Shown here piece by piece: positions 38,360-46,320 of a stretch of DNA of 64,000 nucleotides. Origin of the DNA: Planctomycetota bacterium (GTDB lineage: Bacteria; Planctomycetota; Planctomycetia; Pirellulales; Pirellulaceae); assembly GCA_014238905.1 (NCBI GenBank), contig JABAAE010000009.1, positions 1 through 64,000 of the forward strand, written 5' to 3'. The notes below the pieces were generated by a model that was given only the letters and a program-made list of their open reading frames with translations, ran no database searches and had not been told where the DNA came from. Numbering within the stretch: position 1 is the first letter of the stretch; each line of letters opens with the position of its first letter. Position numbers and translations under genes: made by a program.

Positions 38360-39640
38360 AACCAATTTCTGAAATACAATATGTGATGGGTTACCAACCG
38401 GCGTAAAATCACCGGTGAACTTCAACCGCCCGGTTTTATGATCGACCCTGAAGACGGTGACATTATCAGCACGCTGATTGCAACAATAGAGAAAGTTACC
38501 CGAAGGGTCAAAACTGAAACTTCGCGGATAGTTCCCCCTGGTGAATTCCTCTCCGACATAGGTCAGCTTTCCATCTGGACCAACTGAAAAAATCGCTATC
38601 GTGTCGTAAAGCCGGTTACCGGCGTAAACAAATCGACCGTCGTTGGAAACCAATATCTCGGAACAAAAATTACTGCCCGCAAATCGTTTTGGCAACGTGG
38701 AGATGGTCTGGCGTGATCTCAGTTGACCCGACGTCGATTCATAATCAAACAGGACAATCGTTGAACCTTCTTCCTGTACAGAATAAAGCCATTTTCCGCT
38801 GGGATGAAAATGAAAATGCCGAGGTCCGTCCCCAGGTGGCAGGGATACCCAATGTGGCGAATTGGCGGTCAGTTTGCCAGAACCTGCATCAAATTTCCAG
38901 ACAAATATCTTGTCCAAACCCAAGTCAACGTGCAAGACAAATCGTCCTGCTGGATCCGCTTGCACCTGGTGCGCGTGAGTTCGGTCATGACCGCTTATCG
39001 CAAAACTTCCCGGTGGAGCATGGGTTGCCCGAGTGGGACCAATCTCGCCGGCATCTTCCTTGACATCGGTCGCCTTTCCCAATTTCCCATCGGGCAAAAT
39101 CGGCAAAACCGATATCGAACCCCCGAAGTAGTTTGCTACAAGTAGAAACCGTCCACTGGGATGAATACTCACGTAAGTAGGTCCCGCGCCGCCGGACGCA
39201 ACGCTATTTAGCATCGTCAGTTTTCCAGTTTGCTGATTTACGGAAAATGAACTGACGGTTCCCTCGCCCTTTGAACCGAGCCTGTCGGTTTCGTTGGCTG
39301 AATATAAACGCGTTCCGTCATCATTCAACACAAGGCAACTCGGGCTGTTTCCCATTCTGTAAATTCCCGCCGACTGCAATGAACCTGTAGAAGAATTCAT
39401 TTCGAAAAGATGAATTCCGCGACCGTTCCCCGGCGGCAAGTCGACTTGGGTATCCAGAACATCTTTTAGCGGTGAACTGAACGTCCCCACGTAGACCATG
39501 ATTTTCTCCTGGCTTGCAGGACATCGCCCAACCGAGTGCCCGGTAGAACCGGAGAGTTGGCTGGAGGAAAACGAAGTCGCGAATGAAGCAGCTACCGAGG
39601 TTTTCAGAAATGAACGACGGGAACGATCATGAAAATCCAT
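38348..39640 (-). CDS. Lactonase family beta-propeller protein (Tat-exported)
   Basis: 430 residues. Twin-arginine signal (RSRRSFLKTSVAASFATS), then a seven-bladed propeller of the 6-phosphogluconolactonase (Lactonase) family. Blade motifs recur: IHPSGRFLLVANYFGG, FHPSGKWLYSVQEEGSTI, SNDGRFVYAGNRLYDTIAIF and FDPSGNFLYCCNQRADNVTVF. Cytoplasmic members (Pgl) hydrolyse 6-phosphogluconolactone; an exported member must act on another lactone or only bind ligand. The C-terminus overlaps an inverted repeat. Confidence 0.9.
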   Translation of the reverse strand: MDFHDRSRRSFLKTSVAASFATSFSSSQLSGSTGHSVGRCPASQEKIMVYVGTFSSPLKDVLDTQVDLPPGNGRGIHLFEMNSSTGSLQSAGIYRMGNSPSCLVLNDDGTRLYSANETDRLGSKGEGTVSSFSVNQQTGKLTMLNSVASGGAGPTYVSIHPSGRFLLVANYFGGSISVLPILPDGKLGKATDVKEDAGEIGPTRATHAPPGSFAISGHDRTHAHQVQADPAGRFVLHVDLGLDKIFVWKFDAGSGKLTANSPHWVSLPPGDGPRHFHFHPSGKWLYSVQEEGSTIVLFDYESTSGQLRSRQTISTLPKRFAGSNFCSEILVSNDGRFVYAGNRLYDTIAIFSVGPDGKLTYVGEEFTRGNYPRSFSFDPSGNFLYCCNQRADNVTVFRVDHKTGRLKFTGDFTPVGNPSHIVFQKLVAID

Positions 39641-40205
39641 TCCGGCTTACCCTTATAAGAGAGAAAAAACAAACAACAAATCAGAGCCCACGGCGGACAG
39701 GATTGACTGATCATGCCAAACGTCCTCCGTCTTCCCCAGTCTATCGCCAACTCATTATCGATAATAGAAGATGTTCAGTGACTTCTGGTATTCCGCGACT
39801 GACAGGAGGACGCCGACATGCTTGGCCATCGCCTAAAATCGGTTGACCTCGTTCCGGACACCGCCTGTCAACGGTGTGCCAGCGACTGCCGCCGGACCAG
39901 TTCCCTCCTAAACTGAAAATCCAGCTGTCAATCTGCATCGAACTGAATGACAGCAACGATACCGATCTCGATTTGTATCACTGGAAAATCGGTCTGGTAA
40001 TCAGTAATCGAAATTCTAATTGAAGACCTTTTTTGCAGGTATCCAACGCAAGGGCAGGGTACTCCAATCCCTTCGCTACACGCAACTAATTTGTTCTGAA
40101 ATCAGATCATCTCCTGCCCGGCCCTGACATCACGTCGCCTCCCGCGATGGAATCGAGTATGTTAACACTTTAGGTTACCAAACGCCCTTTACTTTACTTT
40201 CTCTG
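39641..40205. other. Intergenic region between divergent genes
   Basis: 565 bases that should contain promoters for the lactonase and the AI-2E-type permease. Short inverted repeats occur (ACACCG/CGGTGT at 39858-39877; CTGTCA/TGACAG at 39925-39953), none with a recognised function. Confidence 0.45.
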
Positions 40206-41351
40206 ATGCAAAAAACGCAAACAGTTTGCTTGGTCATCCTGGCAACTCTGGCGATAGGTTTCAGCCTTTTCTATCTGAAGACGGTACTCCTTCCGTTTGT
40301 CATCTCTGTTTTTATTGTTATCGGCTGTCGGCCAGTTCTCGAATTCGTTGAGTCTCGCCTGAAGTTACACCGTTACGTTGCCTTTGCATTTTCATTTTTG
40401 ATCGGTTTGGTCCTGCTGCTCATCTTTTCGCTTCTGACCTGGGTTTCGATTGATGAACTGGCGACCAATTCCGATGCTTATCGAGAACGCATGAATAATT
40501 TGGTCGTGTGGGTCGTCAAAAAGATACCCCATTCCAGTGAAAACCAACAACCTAGCGACCCAGCAGATCCCCAAGACCCCAAAACCGCTTCATTCACCGA
40601 AGATGGTATCGATCTCCTGAATGACCCGGCCGCGGCGGCCGAAGAACTTCGTCTTTCGATTTCCAGTTTTGTCCAGAATCAAATCGTTAGCTTTGCCGGA
40701 TCGTTATCAAACCTGTTGTCGTTTGGCATTCTGATATTGATTTTTGTATTTTTCCTCCTGCTGGGTGCACCAGACAGCAACCCGAGTGACCCCGCGGGAG
40801 ACAAATCAACTCCAGCAATCAGTGGTGAAGGCATCGTCGGTGAGATTGAAGACCAAATTCGAAAGTACCTGCTTGTCAAAACCGTGATTTCAGCATTGAC
40901 TGGAATCGCATTCGGATTCGCGTTGTGGCTGTTTGATATTCCATTGGCCATCGTTTTCGGCTTCTTGGCTTTCCTGTTAAATTTTATCCCAAACATTGGC
41001 CCGTTGATCAGCAGCTGCCTGCCCGTACCCTTTCTTGTCCTGAACTCCGAGATGTCGCCCGTGACAGCTATTTCCTGCTTTTTGACGATTTCATCCATCC
41101 AATTTGTCAGCGGCAACGTGATAGAAACCCGCATCATGGGAAAATCATTCGACGTCAGTCCAATCGTCTTATTGCTGGCACTCATGTTTTTTGGTTTGGT
41201 GTGGGGAATTTTGGGGATGTTTCTTGCCACCCCCATTGTCTCCATCATCAAGATCATTTTCCAGAAACACGAATCAACCCGACCCTTTGCCGAGCTGATG
41301 GCTGGCCGATTGAGTGTGGTCAACTCAATTGCTGCGGAAAACCAAAACTAA
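40206..41351 (+). CDS. AI-2E family transporter (TqsA/PerM type)
   Basis: 381 residues, an inner-membrane permease with about eight predicted helices. Visible: a paired N-terminal hairpin (TVCLVILATLAIGFSLFYLK.., VISVFIVIGC), a central soluble loop rich in Pro/Asp (about 115-150), and the conserved C-terminal block with FLLNFIPNIGPLIS, GNVIETRIMGKS and WGILGMFLATPI. Members export various small solutes (AI-2 for TqsA, Na+/H+ exchange reported for some), so the substrate is open. The Pro/Asp-rich loop (QQPSDPADPQDP) looks like an insertion. Confidence 0.9.
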   Translation: MQKTQTVCLVILATLAIGFSLFYLKTVLLPFVISVFIVIGCRPVLEFVESRLKLHRYVAFAFSFLIGLVLLLIFSLLTWVSIDELATNSDAYRERMNNLVVWVVKKIPHSSENQQPSDPADPQDPKTASFTEDGIDLLNDPAAAAEELRLSISSFVQNQIVSFAGSLSNLLSFGILILIFVFFLLLGAPDSNPSDPAGDKSTPAISGEGIVGEIEDQIRKYLLVKTVISALTGIAFGFALWLFDIPLAIVFGFLAFLLNFIPNIGPLISSCLPVPFLVLNSEMSPVTAISCFLTISSIQFVSGNVIETRIMGKSFDVSPIVLLLALMFFGLVWGILGMFLATPIVSIIKIIFQKHESTRPFAELMAGRLSVVNSIAAENQN

Positions 41352-41803
41352 TGAAAAACATGATCAAGGACCTCAGGAACTTGACAAGCGGGCGGCTTCA
41401 TTGGGTTGGCAATCGAAGCAAGAACTGCCGCTGAAATCAACGGTTTCATGAGACGTATTGACTTGTCGAGTCTGACAGCCATCCCTATTTGACGCCATCC
41501 ACCTCAACCCGCTTCCAGGATCTACTTCGCATCAAAACGATCCTCCCATCCTCGCTTTAAGGGTCTCAAAGATCCGCAGGTTACAAATAACATCAGAAGA
41601 TTGCCCCCCCATGCCGATCAACCGCCACAGGTTCGATGAAGCGGACAATTGAGCCCGACCTCGATATCGATTTATCATCCTCCAGTTGTTATACTTCGGG
41701 CACTGGCACGGATTGCTAATCTAATCGTCCGATCCGTGTAATTAGTCATCGTCGACTTCTTCTTTGTTTAACGAATGGGCCCAGTCACTGGAAAACCGGT
41801 TGC
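41352..41803. other. Intergenic region
   Basis: 452 bases between two plus-strand genes. No gene, repeat or hairpin that I can support. Confidence 0.5.
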
Positions 41804-43756
41804 ATGAATGAACATCTTGGAACCCGAGCCCGCTTGCTCATCGTTGATGACGATGAGCTAAATTGTGACATGCTCTCCCGAAGACTGCAGCGTAATCATT
41901 TCCACGTCGACACTGTTTCCAGCGGTCGTGCAGCGATTGACCTGCTTCAGGACGTTGAGTACGACCTCATCATCTTGGACATCATGATGCCGGAAGTCGA
42001 CGGCTTTGAAGTCTTAAAATCGGCCCGACGAAATTTTGATGCCACCCAGCTTCCGATCATTATGGCGACGGCCAAGGCTGAGTCATCGGAAATCTCCAAA
42101 GCCCTGGAAATTGGCGCCAACGATTACGTCACCAAACCCATCGATTTCCAGGTGACATTGGCACGGATTAACTTGCAGCTGCAGCTAAAAGAGTCGATCG
42201 ACCGGATTAGAATGCTAGAGATATTTCTCGCTGAGAAAAATGCGGCATTACAAGCGGCCAACCAGGCCAAAAGCGATTTCCTTGCCAATATAAGCCATGA
42301 AATCCGAACGCCGATGAATTCCATTCTCGGTTTCGCGGACGTTCTCAGACGAGGCTACGGAGAGAACGAAGCAGTTCGAAGAAACTACTCGCAAATGATT
42401 TTCTCCAATGGCCGTCATCTACTGGACCTGATCAACCAGATTCTCGATCTTTCCAAAATCGAGTCAGAAAATCTTAAAATCGAAAAATCAAAATGTCAGC
42501 CGCACACGCTTGCTCAGGATGTTACACAAACGTTCCATCTCGAAGCTTCCAAAAAAGGGATTGAGCTGAAGTTCCAGGTGCAAGGTAAAGTGCCTTCGTT
42601 CATCATCAGCGATGCGTCCCTCATACGACAGGTGCTGACCAACGTATTGGGCAACGCCATCAAGTTTACCGATCAGGGTAGTGTTGGAATACTTCTGAAG
42701 TTTGTTGACGGCATAACGCCGAAAATTGAATTCCAGATAAGCGATTCTGGAATTGGAATGACGGAAGAAGAAACAAAACGAATTTTTGATCCCTTTCGGC
42801 AGGCGGACCCTTCCGTTGAGATGCGTTACGGCGGAACAGGTCTTGGCCTGGCGATCAGCAAAAAGATTCTTGCTTTACTGGGAGGAACCATTCAGGTTAG
42901 CAGCCAAATTGAAACGGGCAGTCTTTTCACTATCGCCATCGAAACAGGGGATCTGGTTGATGTCGAAATGATAGATGCGGAATCCGCTCAGAAGCTCGTT
43001 GTGGAAACCAATGCGGGCCAGTTTGGCTGGGAATTTGATTCAAAAAAAGTTCTTATTGCCGACGATGGACTCGAAAACCGGGAACTGGTTTCCCTCGTTC
43101 TGCGGGAAGTCGGCATCGAGGTGGAGACTGCTGAAGACGGCAGAATTGCGGTTGAAATGGCAATGAAAAACGACTTTGACCTCATTCTCATGGACATGCA
43201 AATGCCAGGGCTGAACGGTCATGCCGCGACACAGAAACTCAGGTCTCTGGGGTGTGATTTGCCCATCTTTGCGTTGACCGCCAACGCCATGAAAGGATTT
43301 GAAAAGAACTGCATAGCATCCGGTTGCACCGGGTTTCTCACCAAACCAATTGACATTGATTCAATGTTAGCGACTTTGGCAATCCATCTGGACGGGACCG
43401 AGATCAAAGCCGGCGGTGACAAAGACCCGGGGAATTATCACCGGGACTTGAAAACCCTGACCTCAAATCTTCCGACGGAAATCCCGGAGGTTGCCCTGAT
43501 TGTGAAAAACTTCATTCCGAAACTCCATGAAACAGTTGAAGCCATTCAAATCGCGGCTCAGGAAGATGATGTCGAAGAACTGCACCAGTTGGCGCACTGG
43601 CTTGCCGGCAGTGCTGGCACGCTCGGTTTCCCCGATTTCACCGAAACTGCCCAACAATTGGAATCCAGCGACCCATGTGGGGCACCAGAGGAAACTCAGG
43701 AACTGGTTGATAAAATTCAAGCTTTGGCAAACCGTATCTCACCGCCAGTGACTTAG
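41804..43756 (+). CDS. Hybrid histidine kinase (REC-HisKA-HATPase-REC-Hpt)
   Basis: 650 residues, cytoplasmic. An N-terminal receiver (10-125, Asp59 in ILDIMMPEVDG) replaces a classical sensor domain, followed by a short helical linker. HisKA carries His165 ([11 protein letters not shown]); HATPase is about 265-385 ([16 protein letters not shown]). A second receiver (about 414-535) has Asp464 (LMDMQMPGLNG), and a C-terminal Hpt domain (555-645) has His598 (LAHWLAGSAG). The N-terminal receiver suggests that another kinase feeds this protein, making it a relay hub. The membrane kinase at 46321, which lacks an Hpt, is a candidate partner (inference). Confidence 0.92.
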   Translation: MNEHLGTRARLLIVDDDELNCDMLSRRLQRNHFHVDTVSSGRAAIDLLQDVEYDLIILDIMMPEVDGFEVLKSARRNFDATQLPIIMATAKAESSEISKALEIGANDYVTKPIDFQVTLARINLQLQLKESIDRIRMLEIFLAEKNAALQAANQAKSDFLANISHEIRTPMNSILGFADVLRRGYGENEAVRRNYSQMIFSNGRHLLDLINQILDLSKIESENLKIEKSKCQPHTLAQDVTQTFHLEASKKGIELKFQVQGKVPSFIISDASLIRQVLTNVLGNAIKFTDQGSVGILLKFVDGITPKIEFQISDSGIGMTEEETKRIFDPFRQADPSVEMRYGGTGLGLAISKKILALLGGTIQVSSQIETGSLFTIAIETGDLVDVEMIDAESAQKLVVETNAGQFGWEFDSKKVLIADDGLENRELVSLVLREVGIEVETAEDGRIAVEMAMKNDFDLILMDMQMPGLNGHAATQKLRSLGCDLPIFALTANAMKGFEKNCIASGCTGFLTKPIDIDSMLATLAIHLDGTEIKAGGDKDPGNYHRDLKTLTSNLPTEIPEVALIVKNFIPKLHETVEAIQIAAQEDDVEELHQLAHWLAGSAGTLGFPDFTETAQQLESSDPCGAPEETQELVDKIQALANRISPPVT

Positions 43757-44026
43757 TCGCATCTTACAGCAATCACCAGAGATCGAAATTCTTTCAATCG
43801 GTCAAAATTTTCCCGTTATTTCGATTATCTACCGGCCGAATATTCTCCATCGGCTTGATGCCATCGCCAGAGAGTTTCCCGATCATAACGATAAACAAGG
43901 CTGCTTGCGTCGGGTTATTCTGCCTCGCCAGTAACCGTTTTAGAACCCCGTTCATCAAGACGAAAGAGCTTTTGGGTACGGATGCCCACGAGACGCCTTT
44001 GAACGTCGGTATGGAACAGATGGAAA

Positions 44027-45223
44027 ATGAGTCGGATTGCATTTCTTGCCGTTACGACATCAATGTTCGCCGGCCCGATCTTCGCTGTGGACGATCTCCA
44101 TACAATCGAAGAGCCTATTTCCTTCCAGAATGGCAAGCAGGGAATTTTTCATCGCCTTGACGATTGGCTTGAAAATGGAAATCCTGCCCGAGTTGCTGAT
44201 CCCAACTCAATCTCCAGCCGAATACGTAACAACCTTCGCATGACGATTGACCTCTCGGGAAGATCGGTCCTATCTCAACGAGCCGGAAAATCAGCATCCG
44301 GTTCGGTCGTTTTTCTAGGCATTGACGTCCACAAGGTGTTTAGCGATGAGGAGGGTGATTGGGCGAGCCTACTTGCGCAACCCTACTTGACCAAGCTCAA
44401 CAATGTCAGGGGCCCCCATTTTTTCGATGACGACAATGACTGGGAAATGGTCTATCGAATTACCAACATCAATTTTACGCGGTTGTTCGGAAAACACATG
44501 AACCTCAAAGTCGGACACTTTGAAGTTCCCTATGGATTGGAACTCCCGATAAACACCAATGGTACTCTGCGGGATATGGCATCCGGCAAGAACTTGGGTG
44601 TCAAAGCGGATTGGGGTGTTACTCTTAACGGGGCATTCACCGATTTTGAATACGAATTCAGCATTAGCAGGGGCTCGGGCAACGAATATTTTGACACCGA
44701 AAGCCCCTATGCAATCGCCGGTCGGATAGGTTCCAACGAAGACCGAAACGTTATGGTCGGCGTGTCCTTTTTTCACGGCGAGATCTGGAATCCTGGTGCC
44801 TTGGCTGGATACAAGGCGGGTCTGGTGGATGCCTCCGGGGTGATTGGTAATGTCATTGACAGGCAACGATTCGGATTTGATCTAAGATATCATTTTGAAA
44901 AGCCTGTCACTATTCTGGCAGAATTCAACTGGGGTCGGGACTTCGAGCGGAAAGTGTTCAATTCACTGTTGGAATTCGATGTCTACAATCCCTCCCGCAG
45001 CCTGATGTGGTTTTCTCAGTTCAATTACCTTTCAGAGGAATACGAATCTGCCATGGGAGGTTGGCAATCTTTCATCAACGGTTCCCTCGGATGCCGTTGG
45101 AATCCTGGAAATAACTGGGCCTTAAGTACTATGTTTATTCAAGAGTTATCGACCAAGCATCCCGCGGACGCAGTCAAGCGACTTGGTGGCGTATTTTTTA
45201 CTCAGGTCCGCTATCGGTTTTAA
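44027..45223 (+). CDS. Outer-membrane porin of the OprP/OprO type
   Basis: 398 residues with a signal peptide (MSRIAFLAVTTSMFAGPIFA). The mature protein has alternating beta strands, a VGHFEVPYGLE motif typical of Porin_O_P members (phosphate-selective porin family) and a C-terminal aromatic strand ending VRYRF, as required for barrel assembly. It is on the short side for the family. Ion selectivity cannot be inferred. It is followed within 52 bases by an exported protein of unknown function and then a membrane sensor kinase, so the three probably form one unit. Confidence 0.8.
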   Translation: MSRIAFLAVTTSMFAGPIFAVDDLHTIEEPISFQNGKQGIFHRLDDWLENGNPARVADPNSISSRIRNNLRMTIDLSGRSVLSQRAGKSASGSVVFLGIDVHKVFSDEEGDWASLLAQPYLTKLNNVRGPHFFDDDNDWEMVYRITNINFTRLFGKHMNLKVGHFEVPYGLELPINTNGTLRDMASGKNLGVKADWGVTLNGAFTDFEYEFSISRGSGNEYFDTESPYAIAGRIGSNEDRNVMVGVSFFHGEIWNPGALAGYKAGLVDASGVIGNVIDRQRFGFDLRYHFEKPVTILAEFNWGRDFERKVFNSLLEFDVYNPSRSLMWFSQFNYLSEEYESAMGGWQSFINGSLGCRWNPGNNWALSTMFIQELSTKHPADAVKRLGGVFFTQVRYRF

Positions 45224-45275
45224 CCTTTGGCAGGTAAGAGGCAAGACTGGTTTACCCGTGAACTGAAAGACCGAG

Positions 45276-46265
45276 ATGACCAAATCCCTACTTTATTTTT
45301 CGATATTCCTGGCCACAACGAGTTGCTTCAGCGAGATGGCCTGCGGACAGGCCTATTGCGTTTTACGAGACCCTGTCCAGCAGATTGCCCAACTCTACCC
45401 GAGCTCCACCTTTAAATCACTGGTCGGCGTCGTCAATTCAGAGGCTCGGAAAAAGGTCGGAAAGCGACTGCCCTACACCCTACACTTCAACGAACTCGGC
45501 CAGCACACTCTCTATACCATTAACAAAAACGGGAAGCGAATCGGCTACGTACACGTCCGCCCTGAAATCACCAAATGGGGAGTCATGGAGGTGACCTGGT
45601 CACTCGATCTTAATCTACGTGTAAAAGATTTCCTGTTTCAAAGATGTCGCAATCGACGACGAAATGTCTTGGAAGCAGAGGATTTCAAAAATCAAATAGT
45701 CGATAAGTCATTTGATGAATTACTCGCCATGCTGGCTACAGACGGCCATTCTTTGAAAGAGGGTGCACTGAAATTGCAGGATGCGGACAAAGAATTCACA
45801 GCGGCAGTTATTCGATGTGCTCTGAAAACCATCGCGGTCTCCCAAATTGTTTGGGGCGATGAAATCAACAAACATTCCAAGTTTCCCGTTGGTCAGAAGA
45901 TTAAAAGAATCCATGACATCTATACGTCAAGCCTTTACGAGGTGTTAAAGAAAAGGCACCTGGAGGACAACAAGGATATTGAGAGATCCACTGTCCGGCT
46001 GTATCAAGTAGCTGAAAAAGTAAACCAAGGTGAGTTCATCGTCGACACCGTTTGGCGAGGCATCAAACCAAGTACCGATATTCTCTGGAAAATCTCGTCA
46101 GGAAGAATAATTAAAATCGAATCCTCTATAGGGTGGCCCAATCCTGAAGTCGATGCCGCGTTCCAAGAGTTGCTTGGCAAATCGTTAAAAGACCTTGGCA
46201 CCTGTAAAACGACAGTCGAGTTGTCGGCATTGGAAGTATTACTGATATGCAGAGAATCGTTGTAG
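45276..46265 (+). CDS. Exported protein of unknown function between a porin and a sensor kinase
   Basis: 329 residues with a hydrophobic N-terminus (LLYFSIFLATTSCFSEMACG) that could be a signal peptide; a Cys at residue 17 does not sit in a convincing lipobox. A compact N-terminal domain (about 28-130: CVLRDPVQQIAQLYPSSTF, RLPYTLHFNELGQHTLYTI, GYVHVRPEITKWGVMEVTW) is followed by a helical part and a C-terminal domain (245-329). The first domain has the flavour of FMN-binding/RnfG-like periplasmic domains, but the threonine flavinylation motif is not seen, so I leave the function open. Context suggests a periplasmic accessory or ligand sensor for the downstream kinase. Confidence 0.75.
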   Translation: MTKSLLYFSIFLATTSCFSEMACGQAYCVLRDPVQQIAQLYPSSTFKSLVGVVNSEARKKVGKRLPYTLHFNELGQHTLYTINKNGKRIGYVHVRPEITKWGVMEVTWSLDLNLRVKDFLFQRCRNRRRNVLEAEDFKNQIVDKSFDELLAMLATDGHSLKEGALKLQDADKEFTAAVIRCALKTIAVSQIVWGDEINKHSKFPVGQKIKRIHDIYTSSLYEVLKKRHLEDNKDIERSTVRLYQVAEKVNQGEFIVDTVWRGIKPSTDILWKISSGRIIKIESSIGWPNPEVDAAFQELLGKSLKDLGTCKTTVELSALEVLLICRESL

Positions 46266-46320
46266 CCGGTGCTAAGCCTGCATCGATGGCAACAATGCCA
46301 TTTCAAAAACGGTCAACAAA

